NCBI RefSeq assembly: GCF_000019845.1
Contig: NC_010581.1
Span: 1,369,501-1,433,500, forward strand
Source: Beijerinckia indica subsp. indica ATCC 9039
GTDB taxonomy: Bacteria; Pseudomonadota; Alphaproteobacteria; Rhizobiales; Beijerinckiaceae
Length of the DNA stretch: 64,000 bases
Direction: 5' to 3'
Part shown: piece after piece, positions 35,685 to 46,087 of the stretch
Layout: each line of letters opens with the position of its first letter
Position numbering within the stretch: position 1 is the stretch's first letter
The notes under the pieces: generated by a model
What the model was told of the DNA's origin: nothing
What the model saw: only the letters and a program-made list of their open reading frames with translations
Databases searched by the model: none
Translations under genes and position numbers: made by a program

Positions 35685-36656
35685 ATGGGTCTGCTCATCG
35701 ATGGGATCTGGCGGGATCAATGGTATGATACCAAAGCGCATGGCGGACGCTTCGAGCGTGATGCCGCGCAATTCCGCAATTTCATCACGCACGATGGCGC
35801 ACCGGGACCAACCGGTGCCGGCGGCTTCAAGGCGGAGGCTGGGCGTTACCATCTCTATGCCGCCTATTTCTGTCCCTGGGCGCATCGCACCTTGATCTTT
35901 CGCGAACTCAAAGGCTTGCAAGGGCTCATCGATGTCTCGATCACCCATTGGCTGATGCGGGAGAACGGCATTACCTTCGCTGAAGGGAATGGCGTCATCC
36001 CCGATCCCCTGTTTCACGCCCATTTCCTTTATGAGATCTACCATACCGCCAAGCCCGATTACAGCGGCCGTGTCACCGTGCCGGTTCTATGGGACAAGGA
36101 AAAGCAAACCATCGTCTCGAATGAATCCTCGGAAATCATTCGCATGTTCAATTCTGCCTTCGATGATCTCGGCGCGAAGGAAGGCGATTATTATCCTTTA
36201 GCCCTCAGGCCCGAGATCGATGCCCTGAACGCGCGTATTTATGAGACGGTCAATAATGGCGTCTATCGCGCGGGTTTCGCGACGAGCCAAAACGCTTATG
36301 AAGAAGCGGTCAAACCCTTGTTCGAGACACTCGATTTTCTGGAAGATCGGCTCAAGGATCAGCGTTATCTTTGCGGCGACAGACTGACGGAAGCCGATAT
36401 TCGATTATTGACCACATTGTTGCGCTTCGACATTGTTTATGTCGGCCATTTCAAGTGCAATATCAGGCGGATTGCGGATTATCCGGTGCTTTCAGCCTAT
36501 GTTCGCGACCTCTATCAGACCGGTTCGATCGCCAATACCTTTCGGCCGGATCATATCAAAAATCATTATTATCAAAGCCATCTGCAGATCAATCCAACAG
36601 GCATCGTGCCTGTGGGGCCGGAAGTGGATTTCACCTTGCCGCATGGGCGTGGCTGA
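35685..36656 (+). CDS. Glutathionyl-hydroquinone reductase-like GST (Xi/ECM4 type)
   Basis: A 323-residue glutathione transferase with GAGGAGG before the ATG. The catalytic Cys63 lies in YFCPWAHRTLI, the exact motif of glutathionyl-hydroquinone reductases (YqjG/ECM4/PcpF). VTVPVLWDKEKQTIVSNESSEIIRMF is the thioredoxin-fold cis-Pro and glutathione-binding block. The C-terminal helical domain includes RYLCGDRLTEADIRL. It would reduce glutathionyl-(hydro)quinones. It stands alone. Confidence 0.93.
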   Translation: MGLLIDGIWRDQWYDTKAHGGRFERDAAQFRNFITHDGAPGPTGAGGFKAEAGRYHLYAAYFCPWAHRTLIFRELKGLQGLIDVSITHWLMRENGITFAEGNGVIPDPLFHAHFLYEIYHTAKPDYSGRVTVPVLWDKEKQTIVSNESSEIIRMFNSAFDDLGAKEGDYYPLALRPEIDALNARIYETVNNGVYRAGFATSQNAYEEAVKPLFETLDFLEDRLKDQRYLCGDRLTEADIRLLTTLLRFDIVYVGHFKCNIRRIADYPVLSAYVRDLYQTGSIANTFRPDHIKNHYYQSHLQINPTGIVPVGPEVDFTLPHGRG

Positions 36657-36667
36657 AACGCGCATTC

Positions 36668-36976
36668 TCACGCCTCGGTTGGAGGTGGTGAAAGAATCGT
36701 CCGGGCTTCTTCGATCATGGCGGGGTCATGCTCGCCATTTGCGGCAAAGGCGAGAAGCAACAATTCATCGCTGCAAAGATGATCGAGGACGGCCGCGAGA
36801 AAACCGGGCGTGGCGGCTGCCGCGCGCAGATTTTCAGGTGTGAGGCCGCTGAGCGCGACGAACCGTTCGAGCCGTTCAGGCTCCGCGGCGAGGAAAGTCA
36901 GCGCCGCTATGGCCAGAATTTCAGCATCCTGAGAGGAAAGGCGCTGCTTGAAACGCGGAATAGATCGATTTTGCAT
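36668..36976 (-). CDS. DUF3572 protein
   Basis: A 102-residue helical protein with the family start [29 protein letters not shown] and the [20 protein letters not shown] segment. Function unknown. In Hyphomicrobiales this family is repeatedly encoded divergently from divK, exactly as here (gap to divK 155 bases), which suggests a conserved genomic association rather than a proven functional one. Confidence 0.88.
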   Translation of the reverse strand: MQNRSIPRFKQRLSSQDAEILAIAALTFLAAEPERLERFVALSGLTPENLRAAAATPGFLAAVLDHLCSDELLLLAFAANGEHDPAMIEEARTILSPPPTEA

Positions 36977-37131
36977 GGTTTGAATTTTCCTTTCGTCAAT
37001 TTCTATCTCTTAACATTTGCCTCTATGATCGGTTCTTTCCCAAGCCGGATCATGGCCAAAAGGGACATGAACATGTCCACATGAGCATGGCTAGAAGCAT
37101 TCACGGCCTTGGAGAGGGACGGGACGGATCG

Positions 37132-37503
37132 ATGCAGAAAAAGATTCTCATTGTGGAAGACAATGAACTCAATATGAAACTCTTCAACGATTTGCTGGAA
37201 GCACATGGCTACAAGACGGTGCAAACCAGAAACGGTGTCGAGGCGGTGCAACTCGCGCGCGATCATAAGCCCGATCTCATTCTCATGGATATTCAATTGC
37301 CCGAGGTCTCCGGCTTGCAGGTCACACAATGGCTCAAGGAGGATGACGACCTGCGTCACATTCCGGTGATCGCCATTACCGCTTTCGCGATGAAGGGTGA
37401 CGAGGAAAAAATTCGCCAGGGTGGCTGTGAAGCCTATCTGTCGAAGCCAATCTCGGTCGTCAAATTTCTGGAAACAGTGCGCAATTATCTCGCCGAGCCC
37501 TAA
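37132..37503 (+). CDS. divK: Cell-cycle response regulator DivK
   Basis: A 123-residue single-domain receiver. The ATG at 37132 begins the family sequence [18 protein letters not shown]; the longer upstream frame is not needed. Phospho-acceptor Asp53 in [10 protein letters not shown], acidic pair Glu9-Asp10, Thr in AITAFA and Lys in YLSKPI are present. DivK is phosphorylated by PleC/DivJ-type kinases and controls polarity and the CckA-CtrA pathway in alphaproteobacteria. pleD follows 54 bases downstream. Confidence 0.96.
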   Translation: MQKKILIVEDNELNMKLFNDLLEAHGYKTVQTRNGVEAVQLARDHKPDLILMDIQLPEVSGLQVTQWLKEDDDLRHIPVIAITAFAMKGDEEKIRQGGCEAYLSKPISVVKFLETVRNYLAEP

Positions 37504-37557
37504 GGACCACCCGCTAACGATCGATAGGCGCCGCCCCCTGGTCACAAAGGAAAAAAC

Positions 37558-38931
37558 ATGAGCGCGCGCATTCTCGTCGTCGATGATAACCCGTTGAACC
37601 TCAAATTGCTCGAGGCTCGGCTGACTGCTGAATATTTCACGGTGACCACCGCCACCAATGGCTTCGACGCCCTGGCCATCTGCGAGGCTGGTGGCTGTGA
37701 CATCGTGCTGCTCGATGTCATGATGCCGGGCCTGGATGGTTTCAATGTCTGCCGTCATATCAAGCAATCGCCGAACACGATGCATATTTCTGTCGTGATC
37801 GTCACGTCGCTCGATCAGACAGCCGATCGGCTTGCGGGACTTGAGGCTGGCGCCGATGACTTTTTGAATAAGCCGATTGACGAAATCGCCTTGATTGCCC
37901 GGGTGCGATCCCTCGCGCGGCTGCATCTGGTACTCGATGAATTGCGTCGGCGCACACAAAATCTCGCGGCGATTGGCCTTGCTGACCTTGACGGGCTTTC
38001 AAGAATGTCAAAAGGCCACGTGCTTCTCGTCGAGGATCGTGTCTCGACCATCGAACGTGTGCAGGCAGCGCTTGAGGATCTTTATCCTCTCGAAATTGTA
38101 AGTGACCCTGGTCTCGTTCTCTCGCGCGGAGAGAATAATCCTCCTGATCTCTGCATCATCAGCCTAGGCCTTGCCGATTACGACGGTTTGCGGTTGTGCA
38201 GTCAATTACGGACTGGCGAGCGGACACGCAATAGCATGCTCCTGGCCTTGGTTGAGCGAGAAGACCGTCAGCGTCTCCTGACGGCACTCGATCTTGGTGT
38301 GAACGATTATCTCATTCGTCCCTTCGACAATCATGAGTTGATTGCGCGAACCCGCACACAAATGCTGCGCAAGCGCTATGTGGATCGGTTACGCAATACG
38401 GTTCAGGTTTCGATGGACATGGCTTTGATCGATCCTTTGACCGGCCTGCACAATCGCCGCTTTCTGGAAGCCCAGCTCCATCGGCTGCAACAGGAACACG
38501 GCACCGCCAGCACGGTCTTTTCTCTGATGGTTCTCGATATCGATCATTTCAAGGCGATCAATGACCGCCATGGGCATGATGCCGGCGACCAGATTTTGAA
38601 ATATTTCGCGGCACGGGTGAAGCAGGTCGTGCGGGCCGGCGATTGGCCTTGCCGGATCGGTGGCGAGGAATTTGTTGTCCTTATGCCAGGAGCAGGGCTG
38701 GATTTCGCCAAGCAGATTGCCGAACGGGTCCGCTATGCCATCGAAAAAGACGGTTTTGTTCTTTCGGGAACCAGAGAAAGGATTCCCGTTACTGTATCGA
38801 TCGGATTGGCTGAAGCCGTGCAGCAAGGAAGCGGTGCGGAACCTTTCGAGGCGTTGTTTCGACGCGCCGACCGGGCGCTCTACCGCGCCAAGAAGAATGG
38901 CCGCAACAGGGTCTCCGCCGATGCAGCTTGA
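37558..38931 (+). CDS. pleD: Diguanylate cyclase response regulator PleD
   Basis: A 457-residue protein in the order REC1 (about 1-125, phospho-Asp53 in VLLDVMMPG), REC2 (about 152-275) and GGDEF (about 288-450). The active motif GGEEF is at 368-372 and the inhibitory I-site RxxD is intact (Arg359-Ala-Gly-Asp362). In REC2 the phospho-acceptor position is Ser202, so this domain is a dimerisation adaptor, as in Caulobacter PleD. It makes cyclic di-GMP on phosphorylation and promotes polar development. It is likely co-transcribed with divK. Confidence 0.97.
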   Translation: MSARILVVDDNPLNLKLLEARLTAEYFTVTTATNGFDALAICEAGGCDIVLLDVMMPGLDGFNVCRHIKQSPNTMHISVVIVTSLDQTADRLAGLEAGADDFLNKPIDEIALIARVRSLARLHLVLDELRRRTQNLAAIGLADLDGLSRMSKGHVLLVEDRVSTIERVQAALEDLYPLEIVSDPGLVLSRGENNPPDLCIISLGLADYDGLRLCSQLRTGERTRNSMLLALVEREDRQRLLTALDLGVNDYLIRPFDNHELIARTRTQMLRKRYVDRLRNTVQVSMDMALIDPLTGLHNRRFLEAQLHRLQQEHGTASTVFSLMVLDIDHFKAINDRHGHDAGDQILKYFAARVKQVVRAGDWPCRIGGEEFVVLMPGAGLDFAKQIAERVRYAIEKDGFVLSGTRERIPVTVSIGLAEAVQQGSGAEPFEALFRRADRALYRAKKNGRNRVSADAA

Positions 38932-39351
38932 GCTGAGCACCAGATAATGGCCTGGGGGATTAGGGCCCCAGAGGAATTGCGCATGGAATTCAGGCGTAAG
39001 CTGGCTTTTCTTCACAAAAATTGCCGGCATTAATAAAAAATGAATGTGGGATTCGTCTCCAGGTGATTGCCTTTTCGAAAAGGAGAGAGCTAACGTAGGA
39101 CAGTTGGATGAATTGGCATCGGCGGCGTGATCCGGCTCCAACAAGAAGGCCAGGGTTGCGCCCACGCGCATATCGATGCTCGTCCGACATGACTGCCCTG
39201 CGGAGTGCCAGGTCCGCCGCATCTCCTGGGTCCGTAGGGTTGGCCGGCGCGCAAATGGCTTAGGAGTGGCCTCCTCGAAACGGCCATCTGCCGCCGGCCA
39301 CCTTCGTGAGGAAATCGTCTCGTGTCATGCAATCGTCTGGCCGGGCCAATC
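38932..39351. other. Gene-free stretch after pleD
   Basis: 420 bases between the converging pleD and beta-lactamase-like genes. Several short frames exist on both strands but none has a ribosome site plus recognisable sequence. No strong terminator hairpin was found. Confidence 0.45.
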
Positions 39352-40659
39352 CTATTGGTCCAGCGCCTGATAGACGAGGGCGTTGATTTTCTGCCGATAA
39401 TGCCAGCGAATCGCGCCCGGCGCAGCCGAGAGATAGACCACGACGAGGTCTTCTTTCGGATCGACCCACCAATCCGTTCCGCTCGATCCTGGCCAGCCGA
39501 AAGAGCCGATCGAGCCCAGCATGGGGGCAATCCCCGGTGTCGTGCGCACGGCAAGACCAAGCCCGAAGCCATAATTGGCGCGTGTCGGATCGGCCTGGCC
39601 AATCAGATTGACCACCTGCGGGCCAAGCTGATTCGCGAGCATATAGTCCGCTGTCTTGCGGCCGAGAATATGGGCCTTGCCGCTATCTCCGCCCTTCAGG
39701 AGCATGAGGGCGAAACGCAAATAATCGGTCGCGGTCGAATAGGCACAGTCCCCGCCACAATCGAAAAGGAGTTTTTCCGTCAGATTCGGCAAGAGAGTCT
39801 GTTTTTGGCGGCTGACTGGATCGATCGGCAAGGGTTTCGCGTAACGATTGGCCTTTTCCGGCTTTATGAAAAAGCCGGTGTCGTGCATCCCCAATGGGGC
39901 AAAGAGATTGGCTTCAAGATAGGACCCGAGGGATTGCTGGCTCACGGATTCGATCAAGAGCCCGACAATATCAAGGCCAAACCCATAATCCCACACTGCT
40001 CCCGGTTGATGGAGGAGCGGCAGCGCGGCAAGCTTGTCGAGAAAAGCCTTGCCGGTCATCTCTGACGCGGCGGTGACGCTGCTTTCCGGATACATTTTAT
40101 GAACCGGGCTCGTGCCCCGATTGCCGTAAACGATTCCCGATGTATGACGCAAAAGGTCTTGAATGACGATCTTGTTCGTCACGGGAACACTATTCGTCGT
40201 GATGTTATCCTTGTCATCGCGTGCGGCGACACGCTGATCAGAAAATTGCGGGAAATATTTCGTCAGCGGATCATTCATCAGCAAAAGGCCACGCTCATAC
40301 AACATCAAAGCGCCGACCGTTGTCATGGGCTTTGTCATCGAGGCGATGTTGAAGAGCGTATCCGTCGTCATCGGACTATGGGTGGCTTTATCGCGCCAGC
40401 CATAGGCATGGAGGAAAACGAGCTTGCCATGTCGCGCAATGGCGAGCACGGCGCCGGGGATTTGCCCATGCTCGATGTCTTGCAGAAGAATTGCGCCGAT
40501 GCGTGCGAGCCGTTCGGAGGAAAAACCCACATCTTCCGGTTTGGCACGGGGCAGGGGCAGATCTGGAGCCCGTGCGGGAACAATCGTATCGGCCGCTTGA
40601 AGAGGAAGGATGAGAAAGACAAGGCTGATGAATGCGGCGAGGCATCGTTGCAAAGCCAT
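39352..40659 (-). CDS. Class C beta-lactamase-like serine hydrolase
   Basis: A 435-residue exported protein. The ATG at 40659 follows GGAAGG and opens directly into a signal peptide (LAAFISLVFLILPLQAAD). The penicillin-binding fold shows Ser-x-x-Lys in ASMTKP, Tyr-x-x in WDYGFG where AmpC has YxN, and a C-terminal GWPGSSGTDWW region. This places it in the esterase/D-aminopeptidase-like COG1680 group rather than among true AmpC enzymes. Substrate unknown; antibiotic resistance should not be assumed. It follows parE by 32 bases on the same strand. Confidence 0.9.
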   Translation of the reverse strand: MALQRCLAAFISLVFLILPLQAADTIVPARAPDLPLPRAKPEDVGFSSERLARIGAILLQDIEHGQIPGAVLAIARHGKLVFLHAYGWRDKATHSPMTTDTLFNIASMTKPMTTVGALMLYERGLLLMNDPLTKYFPQFSDQRVAARDDKDNITTNSVPVTNKIVIQDLLRHTSGIVYGNRGTSPVHKMYPESSVTAASEMTGKAFLDKLAALPLLHQPGAVWDYGFGLDIVGLLIESVSQQSLGSYLEANLFAPLGMHDTGFFIKPEKANRYAKPLPIDPVSRQKQTLLPNLTEKLLFDCGGDCAYSTATDYLRFALMLLKGGDSGKAHILGRKTADYMLANQLGPQVVNLIGQADPTRANYGFGLGLAVRTTPGIAPMLGSIGSFGWPGSSGTDWWVDPKEDLVVVYLSAAPGAIRWHYRQKINALVYQALDQ

Positions 40660-40691
40660 GTCTTTCCTTCCCATGATCGGTCTTCTGCTGA

Positions 40692-42767
40692 TCACACGAC
40701 GACGAGATCACCCGCGAAGGCCGCATGTTCCTGGATGAAGGCAAAACGTGCTTCCGGGCGATTGCCCATCAGCCGCTCGACCGAATCGGAGGTTTCCTCG
40801 CGGTCCTCGGCCAGCACGACGACGCGCAAGAGATTGCGCTTGGCCGGGTCCATCGTCGTTTCCTTGAGCTGCGACGCCATCATTTCGCCGAGGCCCTTGA
40901 AACGGCTGATTTCGATCTTCCCCTTGCCCGTCAGCTCCTTTTTGATGATAGCGTCGCGATGCGCTTCATTGCGCGCATAGACCTGCTTGCTGCCCTGGGT
41001 CAACCGGTAGAGGGGAGGCACTGCCAGATAGAGATGGCCGCCTTCCACCAGTTTCGGCATCTGGCGATAGAAGAAGGTAATGAGCAGCGAGGCAATATGG
41101 GCGCCGTCGACATCGGCATCGGTCATGATGATGATCTTCTCATAGCGCAGATCATCATGCCGGTAATGGGATCCCGTTCCGCAGCCGAGCGCCTGGATGA
41201 GATCGGCCAATTGTTGATTGGCCGTGAGCTTGTCGCGGGTGGCGCTGGCGACATTGAGGATTTTTCCGCGTAGGGGCAGAACGGCCTGATTGGCCCGATC
41301 GCGTGCCTGTTTGGCGGAACCGCCGGCGGAATCGCCCTCGACGATGAAGATCTCGGAGCCCTGCGAGGCTGTATTGGTGCAATCGGCGAGCTTGCCGGGC
41401 AGCCGCAGCTTGCGCGTCGCGGTCTTGCGCGCCACATCCTTTTCGGCGCGCCGGCGCAGCCGTTCCTCGGCGCGTTCGACGCTCCAATCGAGCAGTTTCG
41501 CTGCATGTGAGGGCGAGGCCGCGAGCCAATGATCGAAGGCGTCCCGCAGGGGACCCTCGACAAGGCGCGAAGCTTCGGTGGTCATGAGCCGGCTCTTGTT
41601 CTGGCCCTGAAATTCCGGCTCGCGGATGAAGACAGAGAGAAGCGCCGCGGTCGAGACCATGACATCTTCATTGGTGAGGATCGAGGCGCGTTTGGTCTGG
41701 CCGATCCGCTCGGCATGATCCTTCAGCCCGCGCAGCAAGGCCCCGCGCAGACCCGCCTCATGCGTGCCGCCGTCCGGCGTCGGAATCGTGTTACAGAAGG
41801 AATGGACGAAGCCATCATCGTCCGCGAGCCAGGCGATGGCCCATTCGAGAGAACCATGCCCGCCCTCTTTCTCGATGCGGCCGGCAAAGATCTGTTCGGT
41901 GACGAGGCTTTTGCCCTCGATATCCTGGGTCAGATAATCCTTGAGGCCGCCCGGAAAATGCAGAACGGCCTCTTGCGGCACCGAACCGTCATGCGGGAGG
42001 AGGCTGGGAGCGCAATGCCAGCGGATCTCGACGCCCTTGAAGAGAAAGGCCTTGGCGCGCGACATTTTAAACAGACGCGCGGGTTTCAGATGCGCCTGTT
42101 CACCGAAAATCTGCGGGTCCGGCTTGAAGCGCACCTTGCTGCCGCGCCGGTTCTGCACCTTGCCGACTTCCTGCAATTTGCTCGTCGGAAGGCCGCGCGC
42201 AAAGGTCTGGCGATAGAGAATCTGGCCGCGTGCCACTTCGACCTCGAGCACCTCGGCCAAGGCATTGACGACCGAAACGCCGACGCCGTGCAAACCGCCT
42301 GAGGTCTGATAAGCGCCAGAATCGAATTTACCGCCAGCGTGCAGCGTCGTCATAATGACTTCGAGCGCGGATTTTTTCGGAAATTTCGGATGCGGATCGA
42401 CCGGGATGCCGCGCCCATTGTCGATGACGGTCACGAAGCCGCCGGTCTCGCATGTGACATCAATGAAGGTCGCATGGCCGGCGACCGCCTCGTCCATCGC
42501 GTTGTCGAGCACTTCGGCGAAAAGATGGTGCAGGGCGGTCTCGTCCGTGCCACCGATATACATGCCGGGACGGCGGCGGACAGGCTCCAGACCCTCGAGC
42601 ACTTCGATCGAGGCGGCGGTATAGCCGGCTTCGCCCGGCGTGCCGGAAGGCAGCGCGCGTGGAGTTTTGGGCGTTCCCTTATCCGCGCTCTTATCGGCTC
42701 CCTTGTCCGCGCCACGTGGGGCGGCTTTGCGAGCCGAGGTGCCGAAGAGATCGCCGGTTTTTGCCAT
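40692..42767 (-). CDS. parE: DNA topoisomerase IV subunit B
   Basis: A 691-residue GHKL ATPase subunit. The ATG at 42767 follows AGGA. An unusual N-terminal extension of about 45 residues contains repeats of GADKGADKSADKG. Then come VRRRPGMYIGGTD, the Bergerat motifs (EVLDNAMDEA, DNGRGIPVD, GGLHGVGVSVVNAL), and the TOPRIM domain (IVEGDSAGGSAKQ, IIIMTDADVDGAHI). The C-terminus matches ParE rather than GyrB (length below 700, no long insertion). With ParC it decatenates chromosomes. Confidence 0.96.
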   Translation of the reverse strand: MAKTGDLFGTSARKAAPRGADKGADKSADKGTPKTPRALPSGTPGEAGYTAASIEVLEGLEPVRRRPGMYIGGTDETALHHLFAEVLDNAMDEAVAGHATFIDVTCETGGFVTVIDNGRGIPVDPHPKFPKKSALEVIMTTLHAGGKFDSGAYQTSGGLHGVGVSVVNALAEVLEVEVARGQILYRQTFARGLPTSKLQEVGKVQNRRGSKVRFKPDPQIFGEQAHLKPARLFKMSRAKAFLFKGVEIRWHCAPSLLPHDGSVPQEAVLHFPGGLKDYLTQDIEGKSLVTEQIFAGRIEKEGGHGSLEWAIAWLADDDGFVHSFCNTIPTPDGGTHEAGLRGALLRGLKDHAERIGQTKRASILTNEDVMVSTAALLSVFIREPEFQGQNKSRLMTTEASRLVEGPLRDAFDHWLAASPSHAAKLLDWSVERAEERLRRRAEKDVARKTATRKLRLPGKLADCTNTASQGSEIFIVEGDSAGGSAKQARDRANQAVLPLRGKILNVASATRDKLTANQQLADLIQALGCGTGSHYRHDDLRYEKIIIMTDADVDGAHIASLLITFFYRQMPKLVEGGHLYLAVPPLYRLTQGSKQVYARNEAHRDAIIKKELTGKGKIEISRFKGLGEMMASQLKETTMDPAKRNLLRVVVLAEDREETSDSVERLMGNRPEARFAFIQEHAAFAGDLVVV

Positions 42768-42877
42768 CAAGTCCTATCCTAAAGCAGATCAATCCTTGTC
42801 GTGCTTTATCGCATGGCAACGCAAGGAAGGGAACAAAACAAAAACAGAATATCCCCATCTTCTCGGATGGAGGCTGG

Positions 42878-42948
42878 AGCATCAGACCCAAAACTGGCTC
42901 CCACTTTTGGGACCCATTTGATGCATTTTCAAAAAGGATAGAGCATCC
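42878..42948 (+). repeat. Repeat family B, copy 2
   Basis: CATCAGACC, AAAACTGGCTCCCACTTTTGG, GACCCATTTGATGCATTTTCA, AAAGGATAGAGCATC match the 22545 copy at most positions over 68 bases. An internal CCCAAAA...CTTTTGGG dyad is kept. It lies between the parE start and the glnA terminator. Confidence 0.8.
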
Positions 42949-42951
42949 AAT

Positions 42952-42980
42952 AAAAAAGCACGGTCCCGAGGGACCGTGCT
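42952..42980 (-). terminator. Terminator after glnA
   Basis: On the minus strand AGCACGGTCCC, a 3-base loop, GGGACCGTGCT then TTTTTTA: a classic rho-independent terminator about 30 bases past the glnA stop. Confidence 0.93.
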
Positions 42981-43008
42981 CATTGAGTTCATCAGGTCCT
43001 ATCGAAAA

Positions 43009-44418
43009 TCAATAGGAATAATACATGTCGAATTCGACCGGATGCGGGGTCATTTCGAAACGCATCACATCGGCCATTTTAAGCTCGATATAGCTGTCGA
43101 TGAAATCATCGTGGAAGACGCCGCCGGCCTTGAGGAAGGCGCGGTCCTTGTCGAGATTGGCAAGGGCCTCGCGCAGCGAGCCGCAGACCGTCGGAATCTT
43201 CTTCAATTCCTTCGGCGGCAGATCATAGAGGTCCTTATCCATCGCCTGGCCGGGATCGATCTTGTTCACGATACCGTCGAGGCCCGCCATCAGCATGGCC
43301 GAGAAGGCGAGATAGGGATTGGCCATCGGATCGGGGAAGCGCACTTCGACGCGCTTGGCCTTGGGATTGGCGGTATAAGGAATACGGCAGGAGGCCGAGC
43401 GGTTACGCGCCGAATAGGCGAGCAGGACCGGGGCTTCATAACCGGGCACCAGACGCTTGTAGGAATTGGTGGACGGATTGGTGAAGGCGTTCAGCGCGCG
43501 GGCATGACGGATGATGCCGCCGATATAATAGAGGCATTCCTGCGAGAGGTCGGCATATTTGTTGCCGGCGAAAACAGGCTTGCCGTCTTTCCAGATCGAC
43601 TGGTGCACATGCATGCCGGAGCCATTATCGCCGAAGACCGGCTTCGGCATGAAGGTCGCGGTCTTGCCGTAGCTCTGCGCCACCTGATGGATGCAGTATT
43701 TATAGATCTGCATATGGTCCGCCATGGTGGTGAGCGGGCCGAATTTCAGACCAAGTTCGTGCTGGGCCGACGCGACTTCGTGATGGTGTTTTTCAACCTT
43801 GGCGCCCATGGCCGCCATGGCGGCGAGCATTTCACCGCGCATGTCCTGCGCCGAATCCTGCGGCGGCACCGGGAAATAGCCGCCCTTGGTGCGGATGCGG
43901 TGGCCGAGGTTGCCGCCTTCATAGGGCGTATCGGTGTTGGAGGGCAGTTCCGAGCAATCGAGAACGAAACCCGTATTGTAAGGGTCGGCCTTGAAGCGCA
44001 CGTCGTCGAAGACGAAGAATTCGGCCTCGGGGCCGAAATAGGCGACATCACCGATGCCGGAAGAAGCGGCATAAGCTTCCGCCTTCTTGGCGATGCCGCG
44101 CGGGTCACGGCCGTAGGGCTCGCCGGTCGAGGGCTCGAGAATGTCGCAGACGATGACCATGGTCGGCGCCGCGAAGAACGGGTCGATCGTCGCCGTTGTG
44201 GGATCGGGCAGAAGAGTCATGTCGGATTCATTGATCGCCTTCCAGCCGGCGATCGAGGATCCGTCGAACATCGTCCCTTCGGTGAAGATCTCTTCATCGA
44301 TCATGCTGACGTCGAAGGTGACATGCTGCCACTTGCCGCGCGGATCGGTAAAACGAAAATCAACATACTTGATATCGTCTTCCTTGATCGCCTTGAGCAC
44401 ATCCTTGGCGGTCTTCAT
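43009..44418 (-). CDS. glnA: Glutamine synthetase, type I
   Basis: A 469-residue GSI-beta enzyme that makes glutamine from glutamate, ammonia and ATP. The start at 44418 follows GAGAGG and begins [15 protein letters not shown]. Signatures: FDGSSIAGW, the metal-binding [24 protein letters not shown], and NRSASCRIP. The adenylylation site Tyr398 in DKDLYDLPP is present, so activity is expected to be tuned by GlnE. It lies 57 bases downstream of glnB, the standard nitrogen operon of alphaproteobacteria. Confidence 0.98.
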   Translation of the reverse strand: MKTAKDVLKAIKEDDIKYVDFRFTDPRGKWQHVTFDVSMIDEEIFTEGTMFDGSSIAGWKAINESDMTLLPDPTTATIDPFFAAPTMVIVCDILEPSTGEPYGRDPRGIAKKAEAYAASSGIGDVAYFGPEAEFFVFDDVRFKADPYNTGFVLDCSELPSNTDTPYEGGNLGHRIRTKGGYFPVPPQDSAQDMRGEMLAAMAAMGAKVEKHHHEVASAQHELGLKFGPLTTMADHMQIYKYCIHQVAQSYGKTATFMPKPVFGDNGSGMHVHQSIWKDGKPVFAGNKYADLSQECLYYIGGIIRHARALNAFTNPSTNSYKRLVPGYEAPVLLAYSARNRSASCRIPYTANPKAKRVEVRFPDPMANPYLAFSAMLMAGLDGIVNKIDPGQAMDKDLYDLPPKELKKIPTVCGSLREALANLDKDRAFLKAGGVFHDDFIDSYIELKMADVMRFEMTPHPVEFDMYYSY

Positions 44419-44475
44419 GCTTGCCTCTCGTGAAATGAATGAGTGAAGGTTGCGGGAAGTTGGAAGCACAATGGG

Positions 44476-45024
<549 letters not shown>

Positions 45025-45183
45025 AAAAAAGTCCGGCGGTGGGACGCCGGACTTCCTGGGATGGGATCAGAAGCAGGCCGATGACCCTCCGGCCCGAAGA
45101 TCCTGATCACGAGTTCCTAGGGAGCAAAATAACCATCGGGTAGGCTTCCCTCTGTCCTACCTCGATTTCAAGCCTCGACTCTC
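45025..45183 (-). ncRNA. Candidate structured small RNA upstream of glnB
   Basis: Read on the minus strand this segment has no reading frame but shows three successive dyads: GGTAGG / CCTACC, then a longer stem with GATCAG / CTGATC enclosing GGCCG / CGGCC, and finally GTCCGGCG / CGCCGGAC followed by TTTTTTATTG, an intrinsic terminator. An independent terminator (45184-45210) ends the preceding gene, so the segment is a separate unit. It matches no RNA family I can name. A promoter was not identified, so this is an inference from structure. Confidence 0.4.
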
Positions 45184-45210
45184 AAAAACCGGGGCGATTA
45201 TAGGCCCCGG
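45184..45210 (-). terminator. Terminator after the MCDYS-type gene
   Basis: On the minus strand CCGGGGC, 8-base loop, GCCCCGG then TTTTTGAG. It begins about 33 bases after the stop of the gene ending at 45243. Confidence 0.88.
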
Positions 45211-45242
45211 CCTCCTCGGGTTCGGAGGTGGGTTTTATGGCC

Positions 45243-45635
45243 TCAATCGACCTCCGCCAGGACTGGTGTCCCGACCTTTTTCTCTTCCTCGACGATCGCG
45301 GGCTGTTCGGCCGGGATCAACGAGACGGTGACGCCGGTGCCGAGCAATTGCAGGGAAATCTCCTTGCCGTTGCCGAATTTGACACCATCGCGATAAGCAC
45401 CGTGTTCGAGGCGTGCGAAGATGACATCTTCCCGCGCGCCAACGCCAAGGCGACTTTGCAGATCGCCGGTGAGCCCTTCAAGGCTTAATCGCGTATCGTA
45501 CTGGACGCAGACCGCTGTCGTGCAGTCGCCGGCCACGGCCAGGCCGATGCTGCCCGAGGGGAAGCGGGTCGTAACGTATTTTTCGGACTCTCGCGCAGGC
45601 CGGGAGGCATACATTTCAAGCGAATAATCACACAT
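45243..45635 (-). CDS. Conserved hypothetical protein (MCDYSLE type)
   Basis: A 130-residue protein. The ATG at 45635 is chosen because AGGAGTGA lies upstream. The N-terminus MCDYSLEMYASRPARESEKY is of a kind seen in short hypothetical proteins of Hyphomicrobiales. Cys residues occur at 2 and in GDCTTAVCVQYDTRL. No signal peptide or membrane segment. The rest is beta-rich with an acidic C-terminus (IVEEEKKVG). Function unknown. It is transcribed alone, with its own terminator. Confidence 0.7.
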   Translation of the reverse strand: MCDYSLEMYASRPARESEKYVTTRFPSGSIGLAVAGDCTTAVCVQYDTRLSLEGLTGDLQSRLGVGAREDVIFARLEHGAYRDGVKFGNGKEISLQLLGTGVTVSLIPAEQPAIVEEEKKVGTPVLAEVD

Positions 45636-46087
45636 TACGGTCACTCCTGATGTCTCGAGACAAACTTCCCCCTTCCACACACGCCAATCGTCATGCTGAC
45701 GAGCGAGTGAGATGGTATAATGGAGCCGGATTAAGGGTGGCCCCCCTGAGCGGGAGGGGGTTGTGTGGAAGCCTCTCAGGGCCAGCCGGTCTTGCCGCTA
45801 GAACGATGCGGGCATGAGCCGCCGCATCAGGGACACAGACCACATTCGACGGACGCCGAATGTTCCACATCAGATCAGCAACGCATGAGCCCACAAATGG
45901 TTGCAGAGGAGTTCATGCCGTTCTGTCTTAAAGTCTATGCTATCCCTCTGACCTTGGCCGTCAAGCCAAAATCATCGGGAAAAAGATTAACTTTTGCGCA
46001 TGCGGTGTGGCGATGAACGTCGCGAAACCGCATAAGCTGAGCGCATACATGGCCTTTGCATTCAGCCGCGCCAGAGTGGCTACGAGT
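45636..46087. other. Gene-free stretch between the MCDYS-type gene and sseA
   Basis: 452 bases. A TATAAT hexamer occurs on the plus strand near 45715 without a matching -35 box. A G/C-rich inverted stretch (GGCCCCCCTGAGCGGGAGGGGG) lies near 45737. No supported gene. Confidence 0.45.

Noticed and set aside
42976..44433. A 485-codon plus-strand frame
   Set aside because: It is the antisense of glnA. Its composition (His/Asp/Gly/Ile-rich) is that of a shadow frame, and glnA is certain.
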